A stretch of DNA of 64,000 bases, from NCBI RefSeq assembly GCF_013373865.1, contig NC_050471.1:9072050-9136049 (forward strand), written 5' to 3'. Both the position numbers and the translations under genes were made by a program. Under the pieces are notes generated by a model, which saw only the letters and a list, made by a program, of their open reading frames with translations, made no database searches and was not told where the DNA came from. Shown one piece after another: positions 33,201 to 46,700 of the stretch. This DNA comes from Monomorium pharaonis (taxonomy: Eukaryota; Arthropoda; Insecta; Hymenoptera; Formicidae). How positions within the stretch are numbered: position 1 is the first letter of the stretch; every line of letters begins with the position of its first letter.

Positions 33201-36200
33201 GTATCAATGATACGATGCGACATACGTATTTTACCAACTCTGGGCCTTGAAGTTACTTAAAAATGCAACGTGTACGATATTCCTTGCGGCATTTCGGAAT
33301 TGATCAAAAAAAAATGAATTATTTACAAGCAAAGACACGTTCATCCTAATACATGATAAAATGTGCTTACATTCTACATAATTATATCTTGTATAGTCAC
33401 AATTTATACCCAAATAATTACATTTGATAGATTAAATTTTTAACAACTTGAAAAATTGATAGACAACATAAAAATTCATTAAATATCAAAGAAAAAGAAG
33501 TACTTTACTTCTCATAATGCATGTTTTACTTAAAAAAGTAATAAAATAAAAAAATATTTCTGTATATCTGTGAGTCATTTTTTAGTTCAATATAACAAAT
33601 ATTGATTTTTAGACAAACTAAATGATATCTGCAAACATGTGTCATAAGTAACAAAAATATCAATCATCACAATATGTTACCGAAAATAGGTATAAGTGTG
33701 CATATAATTTTTAGCCGATCTTGTGTTTATTTTATATTTAAGATACACGTGTAAAATGCATGTATGTTTTTGATCCATTTCACCCAACTGCACATTAATA
33801 TCAGAAATAAAGATGAATACTATAAACGTATGTAAAAGTTGAAAGAAGAGTCGAGCTTTTACCGAAGCTGCAAGAGAGAATAAATCAAACGAGACGGATA
33901 GGGAGAGAAGTCGCTTGAAAAAGTTTTCCACGGCGCGGCGTACCGTTCGTACGTAACAGCGCGGATGATTTCCTGCCGCTATGCTGCACGTATGAAATAA
34001 TTATCGCCGCGCTCTTCTGAAAAACGATACAAATGTCGATTGTCGAAAGATAAAACGGGACCCGCCAAATGGAAAATGAATAGGAGTGTCCTGCCGCGCG
34101 GCTTCGAGTGTCTATTTAATTTTCGCGAAGATGTGCGTTACAAAGGGTGACGTCCCTCCGCCGTCATCGTTGTCACGAAATGACCTTCTCGACGGAAATT
34201 AAAAGGGCGCTCCTCCGGCCCCCTTCCACATCCATTTTTCAGCGTTTTGCATGTGCCTGTTGCAGGCTAAATCGCGGATCCGAGCGCTGCGCGTTGATAA
34301 CGAAAGCTTTATCGGACAAGGTATCTCGTGAATCTTACGCAGGATACACACTGTGACTTTTATCAGTTATGTGATTTTTTTCATTTTGTTACCTTTATAA
34401 AAAAAAAACTGCAATCAGTTCGCTATCTGACTAAGAGACAGAAAAATCAATTCAATTAAAAAAATAAAACATTTCTGCCATCCGCAAAAAATCAAACTGA
34501 TTATAGGTATTTTGTCACATGTGTTTATACATAAATATACGTCAGAAGTTATTAAATAATTGAGATATCGATAAAATATCATTAACACGATATACGAAAT
34601 ATTGTCACTGATATAGTTTGCTCTGAAACTTGGATAATTGACAGGTGATCTTTACGCTTTTTCTGAAGTAACAGCGAAAAATAAAAATTAATTTTTTATT
34701 TTTATTAGAACTAGAAAATTACAAGCGCGCTACGCACTATTTGACTTTTTTATTTTTTGAAAATAAATTCTAATAATAATTATATAATTAACCATTTATA
34801 CAAATTATCTTTTGCTAACTTCTTGATGACAGCCTCTCATAAAGTTATCATAGTAGAGAACCAAAAAAAAACCACATAAATCTAAAATAATTTTACCAAT
34901 TACAAAAAGAGAGAAGAAAGTTTGTTTTTTTTTTTAATATACGCAAATCGTTGGATGAGCAAATCTCTTTTTCTGTCCGGAACAGCGGTGAACGGAACGG
35001 GGAGGCCGTTAATTTCGGCACGGAGATGCTTTTTTAAGTAACATGAGCGAACGCCCACTGAAATAAAGTAATTCCGAACGCGCAAGACGGCGGGACGGGA
35101 GTCACGCGAACGCTCTTGCAAGCGGGCGAAGGGGCCCTTAACGGGTGGCACGGAAGAAGAGAGATGGAGTTTTATATTCCGCGGTATTAAAACACCCCGA
35201 AGGCAATCAAAAGCCTTATACACTGCGATATTACCGCGTCCATAATTCCTGCGCGCGGATAAAAAAGTCCGCGCGGACCGTTGCGAACGCCGACTTCATT
35301 ATTTTTAAACGGCGGACATCTCGATGCTATCAACGCGCCTACTGAAGCGCCTATTGACATCCGAATCGCGAACAACTCGGTGATCAACGACGGCGATCAA
35401 TGAAGACATCGACATGAGCGATAAGCGACGAACGATGCAATAATATCCAGGAGAAATACGACAAGAACATGAATATACACATAAAAAAGAGAAATAGAAA
35501 GTAATAAATTTCATTGACTAAAACGTTTCTTACAATTTTAATTTACAAAGTGCTTTTTAATTATTAATTAAATAATGAATGTAAAAGAGCAATTGGAAGT
35601 CATCGCCATATTTGCCTTAATCGCGATTTATCGCAAGAGAAGTGCAAAGGGTACTCGAATGAAGTTAATAAAGAGGTTAGCAGTAATTAATACGTCGAAA
35701 TAAAACCCAAATAATTTTTATGAGGCATGTTAAAAATCGATCAATGTCGTACGATCGCGGTTGTAATCGCGAGAAAAACAATTTTAATAAAGTGTAATGG
35801 ATCGAGATTAATAAAGAACCTAATTAATATACGAGGCGCAACAGCAGAATAATCTCCGTGTGAAGCATTAAAAAATCATTTATCACTTGATCAAAAGTTT
35901 CACCACGCGACGACTGAAAAGCGTATAAAAATTCACCCCGCATGCATCCATATGAAAATAATATAGATTACATGCATGCAAAATTTTGCATATTCTAAAT
36001 ATAATATTGCCATTATAACCTTAGTAACTGAGAAAGCAAGATGCGATTACTTGACACGAATGTGACTCGTTATGGTCGGGAAAAGGATTAATCCTCCGCA
36101 TCTCATTTATCAGATAAATTCGAAGCACTCTGCGTATTTTCAAACTCCACAAAGAATCTAGCACGAGTATCCGTTTACTTTATAATGCTATGAGTAAGTA

Positions 36201-36475
36201 AATGTTGTAAATTGTAAATGCATGATATTAAAATTTAAGACAATTATTTACACAGAAAACTTAATTTAAAATGCTAAAATAAACTTTTAAAACAAGTTAA
36301 AAAATGTTTAATACACTGCTTTATAACGATATCTTTTTATCCTGAAAAGTAATACTGGGAAAAGTGTGCGTGAATGTGATATTTGTATTGATTTAATAAA
36401 TTAACGTTACGAGCTTGTTGAAATTTTTAACTTTTCCAAACTCGATATAACATGTCAGCGATATTAAATTTAATG
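30226..36475. other. AT-rich non-coding DNA with CpG-rich islands
   Basis: No gene supported. GC-balanced islands lie at 30890-31160, 32290-32650, 33060-33230, 33870-34340 and 34970-35430. The island at 30890-31160 has several ATTA/ATCG-type motifs and no frame, so it resembles an enhancer. A tRNA T-arm look-alike at 31600-31620 was examined and rejected. Elsewhere only A/T-rich DNA is seen. Confidence 0.45.
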
Positions 36476-36636
36476 TTTATTGGAGGAATAAACTTTATCT
36501 TTGTTTTGATTGAAAATGTTATTGTAGAAATTATTTTAATGTTTTATTATTTTTAATCTAAAAGTTATAATAATACACATTATTTACACAAATAATTTTA
36601 ATCAAAACAAAGATAAATTTTATCCTTCAAATAATA
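36476..36636. repeat. imperfect inverted repeat (MITE-like, 161 bp)
   Basis: Arms 36476-36517 and 36594-36636 pair with an exact 18-bp core (TTTATCTTTGTTTTGATT) and weaker flanks. The 76-bp loop is A/T. No clear target duplication was found. Confidence 0.6.
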
Positions 36637-38332
<1,696 letters not shown>

Positions 38333-38555
38333 CTTCTCTTTCTGACATTATATATCCACATATATCCATATAAAATATGTAAATCTACAGGGTAAACTCT
38401 TTGCAATTGTCTCAATACATCTATATAATTGTATAATTTAAAAGATCAATTAAAATAAAAATATATATGGTACCAGAAGAGTAAACTTCTACGATTATTC
38501 TCATATAATTAAAAGATTATTTTTATCATTAGTCTGATCTTTCGACAGATCAAAT

Positions 38556-38576
38556 AAAAAAAAAAAAAAAAAAAAA
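38556..38576 (+). repeat. poly(A) run, 21 nt
   Basis: Preceded by CAAAT rather than AATAAA, with no recognisable retroposed body to its left. It could be a decayed retroposon tail or simple slippage. Confidence 0.9.
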
Positions 38577-38662
38577 CACATGAGTCTACCATCGTTCCGT
38601 CGGTCGTGACTTTATTGAACCTCATCCGATCACCCTTGCAAATTAAATGCGCGAGTTATTTC

Positions 38663-38708
38663 GGGTGGTAAAATCTACCGGACCACCCTGTATGTATGTA
38701 TGTATGTG
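38663..38708 (+). repeat. small inverted repeat plus (TGTA)n tract
   Basis: GGGTGGT (38663-38669) pairs with ACCACCC (38682-38688) and is followed by a (TGTA)n run of about five units (38690-38708). The reverse strand reads TACAGGGTGGTCC, a sequence style often seen at insect DNA-transposon ends. No second end was found. Confidence 0.5.
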
Positions 38709-41700
38709 TATACATCGGGCCTCGCGGCATATCCTGTGAGATTGAGACCTCCTCGCGTCGAGACTCACGCCGGCCGAAGCCCCGTGTGAGGCCGCCCCCT
38801 CGTTCTCCATTTCTTTTAGGGCCCTGGGCCCCACGATGGAGGTCCGTCGCGCCGCTGTGCCCACACACCGTGTAGCAACGCTATCGTCGAACGATTTCGT
38901 TGACGCGATCTGGAGAATTTTTCGCACTCGTTACGGACAAATGTCACCGCGAAAAGTGAAAAAAGAGCAAAATAAAATAAAGAGATTCTTGAGAAGTTCT
39001 TGAGAGGTTCTTGGCAAATTAATAATAAGCACATACATGCGCTCATTTAGATTCGTTTGAAACATGTTCGCTTCTAAAAAAATTCTTGTCTGCCTCGTTT
39101 TGAAAATATTAACAAATTATTTATTTAGACATAGCAGAATATTCAATGTGCAAATTATGTGTTGTTGTAAATCAACGAAAAAAATTAGTATCGATATAAC
39201 TATAATTTAAAAACAAAATGTTTTTATGTTTAAGAATACGACAAAAGTACATCAAGTAAGTTCAAAATATCTCTATAAATCCCATAGGTAACTAGATTAA
39301 TCAAAAAACTAGATGAGAAGATGAATACAGGAATTTATATATTGGATCTTATTTAGTTCTCCGACATACAATTAATGTGGAAAATCGTTAAAAAATTCTT
39401 CCTGAAGCAACACCTTACCTCCAGAACGCTAATTCCCGCATTCTGAAAGTCTTGGTGATCATTTTAAGAGGAAAATAATCTTGACAGTCTAACTTCGAAA
39501 AGTATTCGAGTTCGCAAGACGAGCAAAATTTCAGCGTCAATTAACGGTAACTGTGCTAATGCCTCTCGGAAAATTACTGCTGCTATTACTGTCTCTTTTG
39601 TATTTATATTTAACGCAATTTGCTGAACGCGTCTGAAATGGCGCGGGAGAGATACGCTTGCTGGTTTCCGCGTTTCGGTGTTCCACTCCGCTCGAAAATC
39701 AACCATTGTTTTAAGGTGGCTGATCGCTGTGGTTGCCGGAACCGGCGAATCGAAATTACATTCCGTCTAGACGTGGCCTCGCAGAAAATGTAATTAACCG
39801 ATTCCACCGCTCTAAGAAGACGCGCTCTCTCTGTGAAGTTGTGAATCCGCACGTTTCATGAGAAGGGTTCCTTTTCATTCATCTCTCCAGCTTTTATTTA
39901 GCGAGAGAAAAGTAGTCTCTTTGCTAGTCAGCTGCTAAATACGTATAAGCATTTTAATACAAAAATTTTATCGATTTTTTTACAGCCTATGTCGCTCTAG
40001 CGTATACTTATAAAATATGTTCGTAATTATTTCTTATATAAATCTCTTTTGAACTCACAATTGTTCTTACATAAATTATAAGTTTTCTTATATTATGAAT
40101 ATAACCATAAGTCTTCTTTCAAATGAGAATTTAATTTGTTGAAAATAAAAAAAACACCTTCCCAGAGACAGTGAAAAAAACATCGATTTGATTTCTTTCT
40201 ATAAGTTATCGCGTTCGCCGTGCAAAACTTTCGACACGCTCTTATTACTGTCGAGTATTCGAATGACGAATGCACAATTAAGGGCCTCGGATAAGCGTGT
40301 TAGATCGCGCGAGGGCCAATTAAACTATTGCGTGCGCGTGAAAATCATGAAAACCTTTTCTCCGTGCGCAAGCCGCGGGCGCATAAATCTTACCGTTGGA
40401 AATCTCGCGGTTTCATCGATTGAGGTGACTGACTACCTGCATAATGGTAACGTTACTCAACGTGCACGTATATGCGCGCCCGTGCGTATGTGCATTAATA
40501 GCATAGTAATTATGAAATTTACGTGCAAAAAAAAGTGAACATTAATAATACAAATAACAAGTATAATGAATCCGGGGCGGAATCAAAACTTGTACAATTT
40601 ACTTGTAGTTTATATTAAGTCAAACTTTCGTAGAGTTTCTGAATTGCGATTAAAAAATATTAATATTTTTGCACGAGAATGTATTACAGTAATTGGTTAT
40701 ATTTTTTTTTTTATCGTAAAACTAACATTCTTTCGTATAAACATTTTTTTGTTAACGTAAATTTTTGATATTGATTTATTTATTAATTTAATTAATTACA
40801 TTTATACATTTAATCTATTATTTTATTGCCGGTGGTAATTCCTTCAAAATAAACATTTAGCAACGCTCTAAAATCTTTGATTTTAAAGGATAATTTAAAT
40901 TTAAAAAAACTTCTGAGCATGGATTATGCAAGTAATGTATCAATTACGTAAATAAAAACTATTAATGTATCTAAAGTATATAACACTACTGTTACTTTTT
41001 CAACAAATTTAAGTTTCCTCTTATAATAAGTTAGAGTGTTTCAAACTACCCTTTGCCCTCGTCGGCAACTTGCTTGACCTCATTTACGAGCTGTCACAAG
41101 GCGTCTTGGCCTGAGTAGTCTCAAGGGTCAAAGTTAACCAACAGAAAATAGGTACGAAGGGTACGGGAGACGCCCAGGTGCAAATTGAAGGGCTGAACGA
41201 TTGTTGGACCTTCGATCGGTCCGTGTGTACTCCGGCGCCTGTGTCCGGCACTACCCTACCGGGTCATTCATAAATAAACGTGTCAATGTTCCAGGAGATG
41301 AATCCAGATTGCAAAGCCGAGCCGTCTGCGTCGACGTGCACATTTACGAATCACCCTCTACAAGCGTGTAGCTTTCCACACACCCGGCAATATTGCCATT
41401 AGCAAGCAAGCCTCGATTCCGTTATACATCCTATACGGCCGTTTAGCGCGCGGCACTTACGAATAAATTAACCGGGCCCTTCAAAGGGCGCACAATAGAG
41501 GCATCGCGGTACTTCTCGTCTTCAGGCACAGCCGCCGCAATATATATAATTATGACATTAGCAAGTAATTTTGGTTGCCGTGCGGAGTCCCCCGGTTTCG
41601 GTAGGTAGCTTATACGTATAGGCGCATGTAGCAGCCGCATGCAACTATACGTTAGCTACCGGCGAGATAGCTCACGGCGCTGTTTATAGTTGTGACTACG

Positions 41701-42322
41701 TTGTCGATAACGGTGGCGAATTGAAGGGCGCCCCTTTGAAGCTGCCTAGTGTAGTTTCAACCTGGAGCTCCCTCTGCTTCTTCCCTCTCCCGCCCTTTAC
41801 CTTACGCGAGCTCTCTATTCGGATGTAATATTCGGTCCCATGAATATTTACGCATCAACGTGCTTATATTCATATATATCGATATTTATATTTATATTTT
41901 TATTTATATTTATATTCTCATGAATATTGAAGTTAGCTGTTAAAAGAGAGGAAGAAAATACACGAACGGACCCCGGCCGGCCGATAGCGACGGTGTGAGA
42001 AAATCGCTAGAAAAGCGTGTTTCTCTCACTTCAATGCGAACACGGCGCGGTACTCAGCCGTTCTCCCTGGTGAACAAAGGAAAAGCACCAGAGGGGAGAG
42101 AAATATTTTCATAAAGATACGAGAGAAAGCAAATGGAAAAATGTGATTACAATGTTTATGAAGAATCTTCGTTTGCGTGCTTGTGTACAATACCATCTCT
42201 CGAATAATTTTATACATAAAAATAGCGACGCGTCGGAGATAATACAATTTCGTTACTTTATTTTAATTACTAAAGAATTTCCGAACGCAGAAATTATTTA
42301 ATGACAAAGACTTTGCCTTCCT
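38709..42322. other. non-coding; GC-balanced blocks at 39500-39870, 40190-40520 and 41040-41840
   Basis: AT-rich DNA alternates with three complex blocks. The 41040-41840 block is the largest, with no convincing frame, a nuclear-receptor-like DR1 motif and GATA-type cores, and looks regulatory. A run of TATTTATATTTA units lies at about 41875-41920. Confidence 0.4.
41123..41139 (+). promoter_or_regulatory. DR1-type nuclear receptor motif
   Basis: AGGGTCAAAGTTAACC contains two hexamers (GGGTCA, AGTTAA) separated by one A. This resembles the HNF4/RXR-type direct repeat with 1-nt spacing. One half-site deviates from consensus; a motif match only. Confidence 0.25.
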
Positions 42323-42343
42323 TCTCTCTCTCTCTCTCTCTCT
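42323..42343 (+). repeat. (TC)n microsatellite
   Basis: About ten TC units in a longer pyrimidine-rich tract extending to about 42380. Confidence 0.9.
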
Positions 42344-42399
42344 TCCCTCCCCCTCTCTCTTTCTCCGCTTCTCTTTCGCTCTAGTTATGCTACTGTATC

Positions 42400-43381
42400 A
42401 ACTCTCAATCCCTATCGTTTTCGTCCTGTTTAAAACTACTATCCTTAATTTTTCGTACAACCGTGATGCCATCAAAGTTATATTAAAAAAAACTTTGGGG
42501 GTGAAGAGTCTTCAGTGCACAAGGTCAGCCCTGTCCGTTTGTTCCACTCCAAGCGTGAACCAGGTAAAATTCGAATAGGACGTTTTCGACCCATAGGTAG
42601 GGATTACGTAAGTAACAATGACTTTTTAAAAAACTTTTTTTTGTTAATTAAGTATTTTTGGACACGTACATGCATTTTAAAACATAATTATGTATATACT
42701 TTAAGTTAAACATCTACAATGAAAATTTGAAATTCAGAAACCATTTATTCATTCTGTTCTCAATCCATTAACTAATAAATTGGAAAAAAGAAAAATGTTT
42801 TTATTGTTCATATAAAGATGATAAAAAGACCAATCAATGTTGTGCTCGATGCAACAAACTCGATGATGACCATCGTTTGCGATGACCATCGTTTAAATTG
42901 CTGTCGCAACTGCTTTTAAACTGTCCTTTTTCTATTTTTATAGTAAAATTTTGTATTTTTATTATGTATTAAAAAATAATTTGTCAAAACTTTAAGCTGA
43001 AAAAAAAGTTGATTTATTGATCTTTCTTTATTTTGCAACGCTTTTCATCATCCTCAAAAAATACCAATTTTTATATGCTGAAATTGGATATCTGCTTTCA
43101 TTTTACGTTAATTAGACATTTTTTTTTCGTAAAGAGAAACCTTTTTTCTTCCAGAAACTGATTAAAAAAAATTTGTTTTCCAAATTTTTACCACATCGCT
43201 ATATATATTTTTTTTAATTAACTTTTTTACCAATTCTTATAACTGTTTACTAAAAAATACATATTAAATTTTTTGAGGGAAGGGGGTAATATAATGGTAG
43301 TTTCTTGAAAAGAAATGTTTAAAGGGTATAGGGTTAGGTAGGATTAGAGGGTGCCGAAAAACACGGTAGGGATTGAGAGTT
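42400..43381. mobile_element. degenerate element with 15-bp terminal inverted repeats
   Basis: AACTCTCAATCCCTA (42400-42414) has an exact reverse complement at 43367-43381, with weaker similarity inward (both continue to a CG-TTTTCG-like block). An internal GGTAGGGATT at 42597 repeats part of the terminal motif. The ~980-bp interior is AT-rich with no transposase frame. No target-site duplication is apparent, so the call is tentative. Confidence 0.35.
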
Positions 43382-43836
43382 AATTCTTGCATTTACATGA
43401 TTAACGGAAATTTAAAAATAAAGCAAACTGTCTTTGATGTTTGAATTAGCGTAAATTCGAAGAGGAATTAATTCGATACTCTTTGTTACTTTCGCACAAG
43501 AATAATTCATAGCGACGTACGCTATTCGCATAGGAAACCTACCTCGGAGGCTTGCGCGCGATTAAATAAGCCGTCATATGCAATATCGGGAACGTAAGCG
43601 ATATCGGGAACGTGACCCAAGAATTAATTGCGGCAGCAAATGTCGCTGTCGCGCTCCTCCCTTCCTCCACCCCCTCCCTAGAATGATCGGAACTTTCCAA
43701 ACTTGGGTCGTGAACCGGGATGGAGGAGGCCATTCAGCCTTCCGCACGATCGCTGTGTGTATTGACAACATTAGACTCGGTCCTCACGTACGTAGTTATT
43801 GGTAGCCGGTCGTACGGCAAACTGGTCTAGGTAATA

Positions 43837-43857
43837 GCACGCCGCACGCCGCACGCC
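43837..43857 (+). repeat. GCACGCC x3
   Basis: Three exact 7-bp units in tandem inside a CpG-rich block. Confidence 0.9.
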
Positions 43858-44595
43858 GTCTAGAAACGTGGACAAGGGAGGAAGAAGCCGTACCGCTGAA
43901 AGATCAAGCAGAGGAGGACAAAGACAAATCGAGTGGAAAAGAGAGAGAAGCGAAGGCGTAAGAGCACGATGGGTCCCATAATGCTACGGTGTTCGATGTG
44001 GGAACCATAACCCTGGTCGAACGGCGATTAGTCCCGGGCCACCGCGTTGTTTACTCTGGACAGGTTCTGCCTGCCACCTAGTTTACGTTATTATATATGT
44101 CCGTCCGAAACAGACCCGTGCGCGGCCACCGACCGCCGGCGTGGATTTGGCTCACCGCCGTAAGGCTCTTTTAAATCGCATTCTCGGGGGGTCTAATGAT
44201 TTCGCGGAGATTTCGTGTGGATCTGGTTGACTAAGGTGCATGTATGTGTCTATGTGTCCTATAAGATCTATTCATGTGCTATCTTTCGCATCAAACAGTT
44301 TTATCATAATATATCGTCATTTCTGTAAGCAAAGATTTATGGAAAAATATTGAAAGAATGTATATGGGGTGCACATATAATTATTTACACTGTTAAATCT
44401 TAAAAAAGCAAATTTAAATCAATTACTTAAGTTAAATAACATTTTGTTATTTTTACAACTTTCATGTATATTGAAATTTATTAATTTAATATTATAAGTT
44501 AAAAGAAGAAAAAAAGAATCTGATTAATCAATTTCTGTGATAGAATTACTTAATTTTAAAATAACGTTCATATTAATGTGTGTGCACCTAGTAAA

Positions 44596-44613
44596 ATATA
44601 TATATATATATAT
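44596..44613 (+). repeat. (AT)9 microsatellite
   Basis: Uninterrupted AT dinucleotides. Confidence 0.95.
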
Positions 44614-46700
44614 TAAATTTAACTTTATTGTTTTAATTAAATTAATATCATTAATTTTATCGTTAATTAATCGTTAATTTAAAATATCATACGTCCGTAC
44701 ATACATACATATATACATACACATACATTTATTTTAACACCGAAAATTTTGAACATAGGAGAAAAACCTTAAAACACCTTTAAAAAAGTTATATATTTAA
44801 ATATAGATTTACTTTAAATAATAAATATATAAAAACGTTGCTTACTTATTTTCCATATAATTTTCGAATAAATTCATTATAAACATGTAAAAAGAAGTAC
44901 ATCTTTTTAGTGAAGCGTAGAGCGAGTACAAGCAGAGCTTGTAGTAGCTGAGCTTGCTAGATTAAGGGTTGAATTATCATATTATAAATTATTCTTACGA
45001 TGCAAGATGTTATCATGTTCCTTTTGTAGGAGAACTTTAGAAGCTTCAAGACATGTAATTTCTCTGGCGTAAAAACCGTCAGAAATAAATATCTTCAATG
45101 CGAAAGACCAAGTTTTATCAAAAATTTGTGTTTTATTGTTTCATAGAAAGAAGAAATGTCTAAAAAAAAGTAAGTAAATATATTTAAAAAAAAACTTCTC
45201 GAAACAATTCAGATTGCATACGGCCGCGTAAATTTCGGTATGGCGGTGTAAACGAGCGTTCGTAAAGTCGTGAAATGCAAGGAAAATGTCAGATGCGAAG
45301 AAATTTGTTCTTTCGGAGTCGTAAGCGTTCCTGTTAGCGAAGTACGGAAACGCAATTCTCTCGTACTCCGCCGTCTGATTGGAGTTTGAATAATAAATCG
45401 ATAAATGAACGCCGACCTTTCTCCTTCTCTAAACTAAAGTTACGAGCAATGTGCACTGGTAGACTCTCTTTCGTGACACTCAATCGTTCCTTTCGATTTT
45501 ATCGAACCACAGTCGTGTTGAAATTCGTGTCGACTTTACTCAATATAAAAAAATCAATCGAAGAGCTTGTTTCCAAAAGAGCAGTTCAAGAGTCGATTTC
45601 TTTTCTATCTTGAAAATAGACAAAAATGTCTATTAATATGTAATAAACGTCAGACAGTAGAGTGTAGAACAGTTGCAATATTCATGGCATTAATTTTGTG
45701 AACTCGTTCATATTTTCATTGACCGATAATGCCGATTTATATAAAGTGCAAACGTGCAAGCTATGTATAAAGATTACTTTTGGTTAAATTACGAAATGAT
45801 TATTTTGGCTTCTTCTTAATTACGTCAGGTCTCGTTTTGGCGAAATTCAACTAAAAAGTGGAAACCGGTACATATATTGCATATATGTATACACATGTAT
45901 ATGTGCGATTCTTTTTTTCTGTCTTCTGTACTTTTCCCATTACAGCTGTGGCACTGTATTACTCTACCTCCTATTCTCTGGCTTACTTTATATGCATTAT
46001 TCTTTGTAAATACGTATCCTTCCATTGTGTCCAAATGCCATGCATTTAAAAAGATTTCCTAGGCGGTGGCGAATCTTATCGTCCTACGCAGACAACTCTC
46101 ATCTCTTGATGATAATCTTTTGAATCTTGATATCACACTCGATCGTACGGGCTGTGTAAGTACATTTTATAAAATATAAATTATACAAGACGTCCAATAT
46201 AATTTTGCATACTGAATTGATGCTATAAATGTTTACACAGGTTATGATTATTCATTGCAAAATCTTCAGAGCTTATTTAATTAAGACTAACAAGAGCTAA
46301 ATTTTTTTAAACGTCACAATTTGACCCGATTCCTGAAAAAGAATCGGATTAGGAGCGACAGGCACTCTCGAAATGGAGAAAGAGAGCGGGGAGGGGGGAC
46401 AAGAGCATGTCGTTCAAGAATGCAGAGTTTGTAGGGAAGACGATGGTCCGCGGGACAACACCTTCCGACCTCCTCCGTGAGTTCGGAAGCTTCGGATCGT
46501 CGCATACACATGCAAGGCGGCTTCAAGTAGGTCTTGAATTTCTCACGTCCCAGCGGGAACGAGCCGGCAGCATTTGATCGTGGTGTACGCAAGCGATGTT
46601 TGCCCAAATAATTCCCGAATTAGTGGGGATGTTTGAGTAAGAGTGAGAACCTCGCGAGAGCGTGAACGTCACCGTTAAGCGATTCCGAGCGGAATGCCCG

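Larger units (their letters stand above)
43382..46700. other. non-coding; CpG-rich block 43490-44230
   Basis: The block at 43490-44230 is complex and CpG-rich. It contains a two-copy 18-bp tandem repeat built on ATATCGGGAACGT (43583 and 43601) and GCACGCC three times (43837-43857). It shows no convincing frame. Smaller patches are at 45210-45500 and 46320-46700. Between them is AT-rich DNA with an (AT)9 run at 44596-44613 and (CATA)n-like sequence at 44700-44728. Confidence 0.4.

Noticed and set aside
43328..43352. GGGTTAGG-like sequence resembling insect telomere repeats (TTAGG)
   Set aside because: Only two or three degenerate units, inside a probable old transposon end.
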